From NCBI GenBank assembly GCA_914767715.1, contig OU612072.1, forward strand, positions 25,420,001 to 25,484,000: a stretch of DNA of 64,000 nt, read 5' to 3'. The notes beneath the pieces were generated by a model. That model searched no databases, was not told the DNA's origin, and was given only the letters and a program-made list of their open reading frames with translations. The first letter of the stretch is position 1, and each line of letters begins with the position of its first letter. Shown here piece by piece: positions 1 to 11,590 of the stretch. Position numbers and translations under genes: made by a program. The stretch is from Membranipora membranacea (Eukaryota > Bryozoa > Gymnolaemata > Cheilostomatida > Membraniporidae).

Positions 1-267
1 GCAGGAGACACCATAGTAGCAGCAATATGTCCTGTGATGGGTGAGCCCATTTTTGCTATCGTGGACAGATGTCCAGATGCCGAGACGTTCGTCTGTCGAC
101 TGTATGACACTGTATTTGACAGGCATTTTTATGCCTACAGAGTGCGCCACATAAGCCAAGATCAAGTGACAATGATGTCGCGTCCTTTATTGTACAGGCT
201 ACCAGTTAGTCGTGTTAGGACATCACTTAATATACAATATCTGTGTCTCAGGCATGCTATAGTGTAA
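1..267 (+). CDS. C-terminal fragment of an unidentified, probably transposon-linked protein
   Basis: The frame is open from the first base of the window to a TAA at 265-267, giving 88 residues, so the N-terminus lies outside the window. The fragment has an F-x-x-H-F-Y-A-Y-R-V core (residues near 48-57) and ends in L-C-L-R-H-A-I-V. From memory this resembles the C-terminal tail shared by many unnamed cnidarian and fish proteins linked to transposase-like ORFs, often ending in a 'Y-H-V/I' type motif. That is family recollection, not a search result. Codons look coding and there is no internal stop. It could also be a spurious ORF. No neighbouring exon is visible on this strand. Confidence 0.4.
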   Translation, partial: AGDTIVAAICPVMGEPIFAIVDRCPDAETFVCRLYDTVFDRHFYAYRVRHISQDQVTMMSRPLLYRLPVSRVRTSLNIQYLCLRHAIV

Positions 268-361
268 TATCATTATATTGAAACTTTCATTATTTCTTTT
301 TATATTCTACTGTTATTACTACCAGCTGAATAGTCCTTAGTCATCCATTCAAGAGAACCCA

Positions 362-614
362 GTGATTTTGTGCTTTATTATAGTGCATCTTAAATTGACT
401 CTGAAATGACTCTTCAGAAACCATTGATAGACTCATCAGGTTATTTTCACCCTAATAAAATTGGTCAAAATCCCAAGCATGACTCTCAACCGTTTGATTA
501 ATTCTTAGAGTAATTTTAATCTGAAATCACTCTAATATGATTCTTACTTGACCCTAATATTGAAATGATCTTCTCAAGAAATCAATTTGATTCCAACTTT
601 TCTTTGTGTGTAGA
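362..614. repeat. MITE fragment related to the 13645-13966 element
   Basis: The right end (about 598-614) reads TTTCTTTGTGTGTA, the same as the right end and flanking TA of the MITE at 13645-13966. Internal segments such as ATATGATTCTTACTTGA (near 536) also match that element. No matching left inverted repeat was found, so this copy is probably truncated or decayed at its left end. The left boundary is approximate. Confidence 0.4.
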
Positions 615-771
615 ATACCATTGTTATCAGTTAAAAAGCATTGTTCGGTATGATAGATTTGGCATTCATGGCCCTGCTGTCTCCTGTCATGAAAGTTATC
701 ACTGTTATGTGACTGAAGCTTAGTCGTTGTGACATGATTCGGCGAAAAATGTTAGTGCCGCATCCTAATAC

Positions 772-1614
772 CTAATATTTAATTTGAATTGATTGTCCAT
801 TCTCTTCATTGGTTGGAGTGAAATGCTGGCGAAGCCTTAGGTCACTGACATGTCTGGGTGTGCTACCATCCTTAACAGCAGTGTTTGAGATGATAGCGGT
901 TACCTCCCCAGTTGGCCATGTAGTCGTGCAGCGGGCACCAGGAGGTTTTACATACACACTGTCTCTGACACTGAATGGATTGAGATGTGTGTCTCTCTGT
1001 CGACGGAATGAGTTCCCTGTCACATCTGGCAATGACTGACCGCCGTATTGGTAGATAGACTCCGCCGGCGTGCTACAATCAACTTTTGCTGAAAAAATGT
1101 ACCAGTACACCATATCCTGTACTGAGCCACCAGAGCGAGCAACCATTCTCTTGATTGTTCTATGTTGCCGCTCTAACATGCCGTTTCCGTGCTTCTTGTA
1201 GGCACAACTGAATATATGGTCCACGTTCCACTTAGCCATAAATCCACGGAACCTCTCGCTCACATAACATGGTCCATTATCAGTTAACAGTTATTTAGGT
1301 GGTCCACGCTCATTGAAGATTTGTCCTAGTAGTTTTATGACAGCTTCGGTCGTCTCATTGGTGAGCTGTCGCCATATAGAGAATCTGCTAGGTCCACAGT
1401 CTATTAGGGTCAAGTACGGACTGCCTCCATAATGAGTGATATCTGATGCTAGTCTGAACCATGTCTCATCAACCGAAAGCTCACCATGTTCCCATCTTAC
1501 TGGTGCTGGATCAACACGTCTGCAGACTTGGCATTCCTTCACCGCTTGGACCACATCATCTTTTTGTACTGCATCGCCCCACGTACACCTGATAAGATAA
1601 AAGGTCCTTCCCAC
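772..1614 (-). pseudogene. Gypsy-like integrase core
   Basis: The frame begins with the second half of the zinc finger (C-Q-V-C) and enters an rve-type integrase core. The likely catalytic triad is D in A-S-D-I-T-H-Y, D in L-L-T-D-N-G-P and E in N-G-M-L-E-R-Q-H-R-T-I-K. A TAA at about 1291 separates the first aspartate from the second; both sides are in the same frame, so one nonsense change explains it. The C-terminal part after P-A-E-S-I-Y has the chromodomain-less tail with D-S-V-Y-V-K-P-P and ends at 772. The enzyme would have joined element cDNA to host DNA. Confidence 0.75.
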
Positions 1615-2303
1615 CCCAGGTGGTTAGTATCATGAAGATCACGCACAGCCTCAATAGAGTATCCGCCAACACAGCCGACTGATGCAACCTGAGCTAGAGG
1701 TTTGAGCCACTTCTTAGGAACCCTTGTAAGTGCATCAGCTAGATTAGCCTCTGACTTGACCAATACCACCTCAACATGTAAGTCATACAACTCGATTAGC
1801 TCAGCGATCATACTCAACCTCCTCCTAGTAAGCAGCTCACCAAGACCTCCGACCTTAAGACGCTTGCTGTCATTTATCACCGATTTCACCCAGCCATACA
1901 CAGTAGCAGAATCTGTCATAACTTTCATAGACTTCAACTCCCATTTTATACCACAGCTCAAACCTCTGACTACTGCCTCTAACGCAGCAACATTGATATG
2001 ATTGCCATCATCTTTCCTCAACCAACAACCATCCTCTACCATCACACCACCTATCTCAACTATCACTCCGACAGCTAGGCTGCTTGCATCACACCATATC
2101 ACTCCTTCCTCAGTACAAGGCACAGACCATACTCCACAAAAAGGGTCTCTTTTGGGTAGCATTGCCTGAGTTTCAAACAACATCTCCTTGACGCGAGTGG
2201 GAACCTTCTCATCCCAGTCACAATCACTTGCCTGTCTCTTCATAAAGCTGCATGCTACTCGTAGCCATCCACCTAAGGATAATGCCCAGTGGGGCGACCA
2301 CAC
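1539..2303 (-). pseudogene. Gypsy-like RNase H and start of integrase
   Basis: RNase H motifs are clear: W-C-D-A-S-S-L-A-V-G-V (first acidic residue), an A-A-L-E-A-V-V helix with the second, V-M-T-D-S-A-T-V-Y (third) and N-L-A-D-A-L-T-R (fourth). The frame goes on to the integrase zinc domain H-D-T-N-H (H-x3-H) and is then lost at about 1615. The C-x-x-C half of that zinc finger and the integrase core continue in the next frame. This fixes the position of the frameshift inside the zinc finger linker. Confidence 0.75.
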
Positions 2304-3655
2304 ACCGAGAACAACTCTCGTTTAGTCACAACATCAGCTATGTCACCGTACTCATTGTCCTTACCCCAGACCAACTCATTACTTTCAGTAAGCTTTACAG
2401 GGAAGCCAAGCACCCTAGCATCACACATTCTCTCAGGTTCCTTTGTCACCAAGCCATACTTTCGAAGATGGGCTCTCACATAATCCACCAATACTCTGTC
2501 CTCATCCACTATGATATCGTCTATGTAGTGATCAGTACCGTGTTCAACTGCACTATCCATTGACAGAACCTTACCAAGAACCTTTGACATGATTTTCGGT
2601 GGAACATTCAAACCGAAACCAATCCGTGTCATGACAAACATTTTGTTCTTATAACGAACTGCCTGAAACTTCAGCAGCTCATCATCAACATACAACTGCA
2701 GGTATGCCTTTTTGAGATCAAGCACAGAACAGTTTGAGCCAAATCTGCGCCATTTGCGCAACTTATCCTGACATACAGCAACATCAACGCCTGGGTTGCT
2801 ACTGATATACTGATTCAACTCTTTCCCATAGTCCATAACAGGCCTTATCTTACTGTCTTTGTTAGGCTGAAATGCAGCCAACATAGGTATCACACCCTTC
2901 ACTTCACCATGTTTTGAAACATCATGCTCTACTAACCACCCACACTCAATCCATGACTCAACCTCTCTCTCATAACCTGCCCTACATTTGTCACTGATAT
3001 TGTACTCGCCTCTTTGATTTCTCAAACTAGGCTCCTCATCCTTCCATTTCCAAGAGACCTTCCATTGATTTTCATCATAAATCGCTCTAAAATCAGTGTC
3101 TTCAACCTCAAGAGAAGGAACCACCAAAACTCCTACAGCAGCAACCAAGGAAATATGCATACCTTCATCAACATTGCCAAAAAGAGGAACACTCCTCGAG
3201 CTCACAGTTACGCCACTTAAACCTCTGACAGCATCCATACCTATTATTGCGGAAAATCCACATACCAGAGATGACGTGACAAAGCATCGTAATTTCACTG
3301 AATCACGACATGTATCTAACACCAAGTCAACTTCTCCTGCACACTGAGTAGTTTTGCCATCGAGCATTGTCACAACACTAGGCTTAGAGTTGTGCTTAGC
3401 ACCTAACACTTTGATAACATGAGATGTTACAACGGTCCGCTGACAACCTGTGTCAACCAACGATCTACACTGAACGCCATTGATCAAAATGTTTATCACA
3501 GGTAATGGCGCCTCTATTGCTGCGATGCGGGCGAGTATCCGACGCAGATACTGCTCCGGTCCCATTTCCCGATTGGTTTGGGCATTTGTTTGCCAGGTGA
3601 TCGGGTGAATCACATATATAGCATCTTCGATCACGCTAAGATCGACCACTAACAT
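2273..3655 (-). pseudogene. Gypsy-like protease-reverse transcriptase
   Basis: The 460-codon frame starts within the gag overlap. An aspartic protease active site lies near residues 64-70 (S-L-V-D-T-G-C). Reverse transcriptase covers roughly residues 220-440: V-L-D-L-K-K-A-Y-L-Q (motif A aspartate), R-I-G-F-G-L-N (motif B region) and H-Y-I-D-D-I (motif C, the catalytic aspartate pair). The frame runs out near 2290 and continues in another frame as the connection/RNase H region, so there is a frameshift. All visible catalytic residues are kept. The first methionine is probably not a real start, because protease is normally made as part of a Gag-Pol polyprotein by frameshift or readthrough. Confidence 0.8.
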
Positions 3656-4280
3656 ACCGCTCCTTTTTCCTGTTAGGACATTCCCGAGCTACATGCCCAT
3701 TACCAGAGCAGACGAAGCACTGTACAGCTTATACATTTGACTTTACACCTGCACAAGCAAAAGCAGAATTGCCTCCCCTTGATGCAAGCATTGCACGCGC
3801 TTTCCCTACTAACTCTGCGAGCCCCAACCTCTCAACATTAACAATAGATTTTAACTGCATAGCTACATCAGAAGGTAGGCCTGATACAAATGCACACTTG
3901 ACCAGAGGCTCACCATGATGTCCATGACCCATCAATGCCACCAACCGCCTTATATCAGCTAAATACACATCAACCGACTTATTCTCGATTAATACTCTGC
4001 TCTTCAACTCATCGTACGCTGTAAATGGATCAATACTGAAAGCAGTGGATAACTCAGCTTTTAACAAATCATAATCATTCTTAGTTTCATCACTCAACTG
4101 TTGATATACAGAAAAGGCAGGACCTGACAAGAACAATGGCACAAACTTAGGCAGATCTGTCAACCCTTGCAACTGTGCTACCAGCTCTAGCTTCTCTATC
4201 CAAACAAAGAACTCACCACTTGGCTTCTGGTCCTCATAGCTCTTGATGATATCGGAAAACCTTATAGCCTTGGATACCAT
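3636..4280 (-). pseudogene. Gypsy-like gag with CCHC zinc knuckle
   Basis: The predicted start is the methionine at 4280 (M-V-S-K-A-I-R-F-S-D); an in-frame M at 4313 also exists but has a less gag-like leader. The first 180 or so residues look like a retrotransposon capsid region, with W-I-E-K-L-E-L-V and an S-V-D-V-Y-L-A-D-I-R-R-L segment. A TAA at 3729-3731 interrupts the frame. The same frame then continues into C-F-V-C-S-G-N-G-H-V-A-R-E-C, a perfect C-x2-C-x4-H-x4-C knuckle followed by a basic stretch, and ends at 3636. A single nonsense mutation therefore separates capsid from nucleocapsid. The product would have packaged element RNA. Confidence 0.75.
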
Positions 4281-4370
4281 GATTGCCGAAATAGCTTGTA
4301 GAATATGACACACTGAATTATATGTCAGATACTGAATGTTGTATTCTCATGAACTGCAAAGCCTAACTAA

Positions 4371-4426
4371 AGGTCTAAGCACACGTAGCCAATAGTGACA
4401 CGTTTTTGGCAACCTGCCCGATTTCA
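4371..4426 (+). repeat. Harbinger left terminal inverted repeat
   Basis: The outer 14 bp (4371-4384) match the right end exactly, and an inner 14-bp block at 4413-4426 matches again. The 28 bp between them are absent from the right end. TAA target duplication lies just outside at 4368-4370. Confidence 0.85.
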
Positions 4427-5005
4427 TTGCACATTCCGATCTCAATCACTGCCGGAACATTTGCCTGCCAACGGAACGGGCATATCTGGCTGGTTATATA
4501 TTTCTCAAACGGTTCAGTGATCTGCTGTGGTTTGATTGGCCCAAGGAAAGTCATGTGACAATCATGTGACATTGTTGCATAGCTACCTCAAAATAAAAGC
4601 AATAGGAAATTGAACTGGCCACAGATCAACCACACAGTGGGCCAGTAAGCATGCTGTGTTCCCTTGTTTGTCATGAATTTGGATGGAATCTACACAATCT
4701 GGATTGCCAGATTGCCATGTTATGTAACATGGTAGCTTTTTTTGCACGGAAACCATGGATATTTATAAGCAATGCTACCTGATGAGCCTGATCACCATGG
4801 ATATCTATAAACATGTAGACTGAGGTAAGTTTCCTCTCCTGACATTGCAATGTATACAAGGGCAGCAATCATTGTTGGAGGGGTTATTCTAAAACTCAAT
4901 ATGCCATCGAAGCAAACTCTGGTTATGTGTGGTTAGAATAGGATTGGTCACAACAACAAAAGGCCTAGCTGTTGTTGCTGCAGGGACTGGTCATCATTCA
5001 CAACA

Positions 5006-8000
5006 ATGGAACACCAGGACGAAGATTTAGATCTTTACTCCGAGGAGCAAGAGAGCCTTCGGCTGCAGAGGGCAGCCTCTTCATGGCAGGAGCTTTTAAT
5101 AGAGGCGGTAAAGGCACACCCTGTTCTTTATGATCGTACTGCACCTGGAAAAAAAGATGCTGAGACAAACTTTTATGCCTGGGAAGCCGTTTCTACATCC
5201 CTTATCACCGACGGCCACAGGAATCTTGCTGGAAGGGAGACAAGTCCGTTTTCATTGTAGTTCTTTATCAGTCGGAGTTTTTGAAGCCATCATGAATTGG
5301 GTTCATGCTTTGGTATCTTCAGTATAGCTGGATATGACAGGTGTATCACCTCCTGGCAAGGTTTCGCATTAAATAATTACACAACATACACCAACACAAT
5401 TGTATTGTTTGCCGCTATCGTCGTTGACCTGTCTATTAAAACATGTTTTTTTTCTACTTTCCTTATCACAGCTGGTCAAGTGTGCAAAGAAAAGTGGGGG
5501 AGCATCATGGTTTTACCAAATCGATAGCCTCTAAAGAAAGACAAAGTACCAGTGGAGCTGGAGCCCTGACTGGCTGGATGCCATATGTTTACTATCAGCA
5601 GATGCTCTGGCTGCTTGACTACAAGAAAAAGAGGAGGTAATATAAAGTTTTTTCACGCTACCTTAATCATACAGAATATTTGGCATATCTTCCAAACGTA
5701 TGTTCTAGTATTAGACACCTGGTAGTAAGCTGCATCAAGCCTATCCTACCAAGAATAATATCCATTCAATTTTATCGGACACTGATAAGTCCAGGCTAGA
5801 AAGAATTCAAAGGTCAGCAACCAGAACGATTTTACCTGATCTTCGTTATGATGAGCGCTTAGAAGTTTTAAATCTGACCACTCCATCTGTTTTTACAACC
5901 AATATCAGCGCCAAACATTTTATGAAAATAGCCAATGATCCGATGAATCCTCTTTTTAATTGTATTAAACAAAATCTGCTAGAATATCCTCTCGTAAGCC
6001 TACAATTTTTGGACCAAACCTGTGTAGAACTGCTAAAAGTACCAAATTCTTTTTTCAATTTTGTAAGCAATATTTTGGTAACCTCTGATCTTTTTTTTTC
6101 TATACTTCATTTTTATTAGAGGTTTCTGCATAATTTTAACATTGTATATTGTACCTGCGGTGCTTTGTCGGTTCTGATGAGATTTAACACAGTTCTTTAA
6201 ATCTTGTTTACAGAACACTAGATAACAGCAGCAGAGGTGACAGAGGACGAAGCAATGCCCCCGCCTCAGAAAGCTCTGAAAGCAGCACAAGAGCAAGCTC
6301 AGCATTGTCTAACCCGAGTAGACCAGGTTCCGCCCTTTCAGGCATCCAGCAGAGTACACCATTGGTTACGTCCCAGTCTGGTAAGTGCCTCGGCATCATG
6401 ATTATTCCGTAACAACTACCAGAGACTTGTGGTGTGTACTATCTGTGTATACCATGTGATTAGTAAAACATCACAGCTCTTCTTGCATCATAGATAACAT
6501 GTCAGTTCAGTAACCAGACACATTAAGACTATCAGCATCAATTCTTCTGTCTCTGTAGCTAGTGCTCCTGGGCTGCTGCTCTTCTTCATGATTCAGGTAT
6601 TTTGAGTTCATTCCTTTGATCTTAACGGTACGTTTTTTTTACAGTGAGTGATAGACTTCTTGCCCTGTTGAGCCCGCCAGCAACAACCTTACCTGCTGAA
6701 AGCCCAGCCAGCCAAGACGAGCCGGTTACTGTTCCCTCATCAGGAAAACGTAAGCCTTAATTTTAACCAAAATGCTTGAATCCGAATAATTTAAAACAAA
6801 CAGTTGAATTTTTGATAATTTGTTGGCCTTGATACAATTATCGTTAGACAAGAGGGCAGCTTTCTTATATTTATGTATGCATATATATATATATATACAC
6901 ATACATATAAGGAGTTAAGTCTTTGCTATTTCTCTCATTATTGAAATAGCGACATTTACGTTTGGCTTACATACACTCACTTCATTTCCTGTACATACAC
7001 CAACACTTTAGCTAGCCAAATTTTTGTGATAGCTTACATTAAGTCACCGACGAACTAGCTTAACATAAAACTCTAGCTAACATTTACTCCTCTAGGGCAT
7101 GGGTGGGCATCCTTTATTTAAATTATGCAGCATTTTAAGCACTGTGCGGTATGTGGAAAGAAACATCAGCTCAACAGAACTACTGGTTTAATCTTCTGAA
7201 GTTTTGTTACATCATATTACCTGATGGTTTCTGGGATTTGCTTGTATAATGTCTGTATCCCTGTGTTTGGTGTGTATGGTATAGGGCAGGGTGGTTGTGG
7301 GAACGGGTGCTTTGCAAACACTTGTGAAATGAGAGGAAATCTGGAACATTTCAGACAATATGCAGAAGCACTTGTAACATGAGAACTTTTTGATACAAAT
7401 CTGCCTTTCTTGTTCAAAATGACAGATTTGCAAAGAATAATAAAACAGTAATATTACAGAACGCTGTAATTTCAACATTCAAAGTTCACTGTTCTGGATT
7501 ATTTTGAAAAGTATTTGGCACCAGTACAGTTATGATTTTTTGTGCAGCACGACTTGGGAAGCTTAGCTACATGCATAATACAGAATGGCCACTATTTTGG
7601 AATATTTATTGCGATTACATAGCGCTATGCATACTTGGACATCCAAATAACGATACGGGAATCAAATATGTGCAATAGTTTTTTACAGGCATGGCCACAA
7701 TAAGGCAGCAAAAAGTTTCTTATTAGGCCGCGCTGGCATAAAGGCTGCAGTCTGCCCACAGCACCTCATGTATTTGTAATGTTATCCCAGTGTTTATATT
7801 CATGTTGTAGGCCCGGCTTTTACTGCAGCGGCCAGCACTTATCACAAGAAAAAAAGATCAACAGGCAACAAGGCAACGACTGGTATACAAGACACACTCC
7901 TGAGCGAGATACAGGACACAACTAAAATGCTAAAATCAGCAGTGGACAGCAAGGACGCGGACGATGCCTTCGGAAGCTTTATAGCTTCCGAAATGAGGCA

Positions 8001-8166
8001 GATCCCGCCAGGATACGAAAAAGACAATTTGAAACTGAAAATCCAGCAAGTGATATTTGAAACAAAATATCAATCACAAACAACATCCGCAATAACAACA
8101 ATTCCGCGAGCGAAATTTGAGCTTGATACGCCTTTTAACTATTCAGAGTACATGGGTCAATTGTGA
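5006..8166 (+). pseudogene. Harbinger-encoded MADF/BESS DNA-binding protein, five exons, one frameshift
   Basis: Proposed exons are 5006-5243, 5472-5636, 6214-6380, 6645-6749 and 7811-8166; every junction has GT-AG borders and the phases agree. Exon 1 begins at the ATG at 5006 and holds the first part of a MADF (Myb/SANT-like) domain: L-I-E-A-V-K-A-H-P-V-L-Y-D and N-F-Y-A-W-E-A-V. Exon 2 carries the G-Q-V-C-K-E-K-W helix and then W-L-L-D-Y-K-K-K-R-R. Exons 3 and 4 are a Ser/Pro-rich linker. Exon 5 ends in a BESS-like domain, D-A-F-G-S-F-I-A-S-E-M-R with K-L-K-I-Q-Q-V-I-F-E. In Harbinger elements such a protein binds transposon ends and brings in the transposase. Exon 2 changes frame between about 5500 and 5525, inside the MADF domain, so the gene reads as broken unless this is an assembly error. 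The donor at 5244 is the least certain junction. Confidence 0.8.
6876..6906. repeat. TA/CA microsatellite
   Basis: A short run of alternating AT followed by ACACATACATATA, in intron 4 of the MADF/BESS gene. A similar short AT-rich tract lies near 8228-8260. Confidence 0.6.
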
Positions 8167-10243
8167 GCAGCAATCATACTCTTACCACATCATGTTATAA
8201 TATTCTGTCTTATGCTCACTTTTTTAAATATACATATATATATACACAAAAATATATTATAATATTTACATTGCAAAGATGATTAATTTTTAATTTAAAT
8301 CATAATAAATGTGATGAAAAATTAGAGTTCTACTATTTTTGTTGTACATTTTAGTAAGATGTATAGATGGAAAGTAGCTTGCAAAGATATATGAAAAATA
8401 ACTTGAAAATATAGATGATAAAATATTCTGTGACAATATTATGGTTTAATTTCATGGCAGGGTTGGAACATGGAAACATGCCATGGAACAGTCCCAGGCC
8501 CATTAAAATATTCAACAAAAACGTTTCTAACTGCACTCGCAGTAGCCTCCCAATTTCGCTGTTGTGTGGCCTCAGCCTGCGGAAGACCAGCTTCCTGGCG
8601 CCAGATGCCATTCTGTCCACCTTCATCACTGCCATTGATCATATCCGCCACGCCAGGAGGAAGATAACTTCGGTCATGGTTTATCAATAAATAATTGTGT
8701 AGTACAGTCATTGCACCAACTTTCCCTTCAACAACGTCCACCGCTGTGTCAAAATACCTGCCAAAACAAAAATTACATTATATAACGCACATTGATTTAA
8801 ACAGTCATGGGTGTGTGAGGGACGATGTGAGTGTCCCCAACAGGCGTAATGGGTGTGATTGAGTCTATGATAAACATTGGCACGCATCACACAACCACCG
8901 TCAGGAAAAGAGAACAGGATGTTTACATAAACCTTTCATATTCAGTATATATCCAAGAGTAGTTTTGTTATATAGTAGTTATTTTCATTCAGTTCGGTTT
9001 ACAGAGAGATGCCTGCGCAAAAACTCAAATATTAATTTTGACATTACAGGTGGGCTTGACCTGTCAGTTTGAAAACAAAAAGTGACTTTTCAGCTGAATC
9101 ACACTACAGCACAACTTCAACTGTCATCATAGCTATAATAGGCTATTTAGAAATTAAAACTTTAGTACATCATGACACCCCAACCTTGTCATGCGGCCAG
9201 ATTTGATTTTCTATTGTGAAAAAAGTGATCGTGGAACAAGCCTATTCATACAACACGCTCAATTATGTAGTATGCTGCACGCAAGTTGCTACGACTCCAA
9301 ATTTTGAACTCACCAAAAGCGTTTTCAATGACCCTGCGAGCTCTAGACAGTCTATAGTTATATATTCTCCGTTCCTCATTATTCCTAATATCTCTACCAG
9401 GGAAAGGCCGCATGAGGTAGGGCTTGAGAGGGAAGGCCTCGTCCCCGACAATGACATATGGTAGCATATGCTCGCCAACTGGTTCGGGACATGGTAACCT
9501 CACTTCTCCTGAAAGCAGAACATTACTAATGAAATAGGAAGTCGAGTTGAAAGATAACAATGCTCATGTTGCCATTTTCAAGGTCAAATAGAATAATAAA
9601 AATGAAAGAAGATAAATTACTGGATATTATATTATGTAGCTGCAATCTTTGCCTAGCTTTATAAGTGTACAGCTGAGGATGTACCCAAGTTTGATTGTTG
9701 GATGTATGTATGTTTATATTCGGTCTCAATCTCTGAGAAATAAGGGATAGGGTTGACATCATGAAATGAAGGGATTTACATTTGCGAATCAGCCCAAAAA
9801 ATGGATGGGACTCAAAATGTAGCCTATTATGTGCAAGAAATTTTGTTATAACTTAGTTGAACCCTACCACTCTACATTCTACGATTGAAGTTGGACCACT
9901 CCCAGACACCCCCATCCGCCTCACAACCAAGCTGTCCAATGTCCACAGAGATAAAACGATAACAAGAGTCAGCCATGGCCATCAGGTTCATCGAGTGAGT
10001 TCCTTTATAGTTGTACCACTGAGAACCAGCTCCACGGGGTTTCTGGATAATAACATGCTTTCCTGTTCAAAGAAAATCATTAAAAAGGATAATGGAAAGT
10101 CACTTGATGGTGTAAGATGACTCGGCTTTTATTTTGCCAGACTTGGACAGTTATAGATTGGATACTATCGAATATACTTATCTCAGAGATCCAGTAATAA
10201 AAAAACACTTGAAATTTAATTATTTCCTAGCAGATATCAAATA

Positions 10244-10694
10244 AAGCCTGGTGCCCAATTGCAGCGGGCAATCTCAAGAGTCTCGAAACTCTTGCAACGC
10301 TCTTGCAATTGTCATACCAGTCTTGAGATTTTGTAGTTCAAATTGCAAAAAATTTACTCTAGAATTCTTGCAGCAGTTGCACAATAATCTTACAACTTCC
10401 AAGACTGCAGTTATCAATTGATTGCAGAATCTCTGAGTTTTATCAAATCTTAGTCCATATCGCATATACAGCCAAAATCCCTGCCCTTTGGTTCACAGTT
10501 AGTTTTCTAAGATATTCTGTTGCAACTGTCTTGCAAATATCTTAGAATTCTGACGCCGTCAGACTTCTGAGATTAGTCTTGCAAGACTTGCAAGAGTCTT
10601 GAGACGCTGAGATGTGGTTCAGAATAGAAGAACTGTTGCAAATCCTTGCAAGACCAAAAGTCTTGCAATTTAGCTGCAATTGGTCACCAGGCTT
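10244..10694. mobile_element. 451-bp MITE in a transposase intron
   Basis: The ends form terminal inverted repeats: left AAGCCTGGTGCCCAATTGC and right the complement of AAGCCTGGTGACCAATTGC, with one mismatch in about 22 bp. TA dinucleotides flank both ends (10242-10243 and 10695-10696), which suggests a Tc1/mariner-type target duplication. The interior is rich in CTTGCAA and its complement and can fold extensively. It lies between transposase exons 3 and 4 and has no coding capacity. It must have inserted after this Harbinger lineage acquired that intron. Confidence 0.8.
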
Positions 10695-11267
10695 TAATAC
10701 CACACATTATATTCTATGATGGTTATTCAAAGGTCATGGCCAATTAATTTTGAGAACTGTTATTTACCGTCTAGCGCTCCAACGCAGTGTGGAAAGTTCC
10801 AGTTCTCACTGAAACTAAAATTCAAAGTAGAGAATCGATGCAGAAAAACTTTTTTGTGATAAAAACAACAACCAAACAGTGTTTTGATGCTTTGTGCGTT
10901 TAGTGCTGTCATTGTATGCACCGAAAAATATGACATTGCAATGGTGAATTTGCAATCATTTGCCTATTCAAAGAGTGGTTACTCAATTATATACCTCCAG
11001 GCAAGTCCGATACTAGACCAAACAATTTTAATCATTCATTTGTTAATTTCAAATACCGGCTCCATGCATGCAGTGTCCAGCTATTTTGAAGACATGCTTT
11101 CCGACTCCAGGATAGAACAGTTTGCTATTGTTGCCAATTGAGTGACATGTGTAATCTATTTGTTCCAAATTACATTTAGAAAAGATAGACTATACAGAAA
11201 ATAGGAGGACCTATACTGATCATATAATCATGTTGTCAGGACCGATGGTTAATTAGACTATTGATAC

Positions 11268-11590
11268 CAAACAGCACTGGTACATCTGTTGTTGGCCACA
11301 CACTAGATCATGCAGTAGAGTTGGATGGTTAATAAGACCATATACTGTTTGCAATTGAGTGATTAATGACAGAGGTGCAACACCCTCAGTCACATCAAAA
11401 GCTGGCGGTAAAGGTTTGTATTAGTAGTTGGGACGCATGCTAGTCGATTGTCAAATATTGCAGCAAGTCATCAGTAAACTGCCAAACAGTCGACTACCGA
11501 TAGAATGAGACATTAGAATGAGACATCGATGTTCGAACTGAATGCAAACAGCACTGGTACACCTGTTGTTGGTCACACACTGGATTATGT
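11268..11590 (+). repeat. Pair of about 45-bp direct repeats in a transposase intron
   Basis: AAACAGCACTGGTACA followed by CTGTTGTTGG and CACACACT occurs at 11268-11312 and again at 11546-11590 with three or four differences. The spacer is about 230 bp. The function is unknown; it may be a remnant of another insertion. Confidence 0.55.

Larger units (their letters stand above)
772..4370 (-). mobile_element. Decayed Ty3/Gypsy-like LTR retrotransposon
   Basis: Reading the minus strand from right to left gives gag, a CCHC zinc knuckle, aspartic protease, reverse transcriptase, RNase H and an integrase with an H-H-C-C zinc domain. RT before RNase H before integrase is the Ty3/Gypsy order; the RT motif Y-I-D-D and the G-F-G-L-N-x-P-P-K segment suggest a divergent invertebrate Gypsy lineage rather than BEL/Pao. 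The coding region is broken by at least two in-frame stops (after gag near 3729 and in integrase near 1291) and by frameshifts near 3655, 2290 and 1615. No LTR pair was recognised: the left flank is a mixture of other repeats and the right side ends at the Harbinger element at 4371, which may have inserted into the 5' end. Confidence 0.8.

Noticed and set aside
772-4313. BEL/Pao classification
   Set aside because: The RT motif set and the domain order with an H-H-C-C integrase fit Gypsy-like elements better; a phylogeny would settle it.
1-4370. LTR pair for the Gypsy-like element
   Set aside because: I compared both flanks by eye and found only short chance matches.
8351-8690. Plus- and minus-strand ORFs overlapping the end of the transposase
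   Set aside because: They are shadows of transposase exon 6 in other frames.
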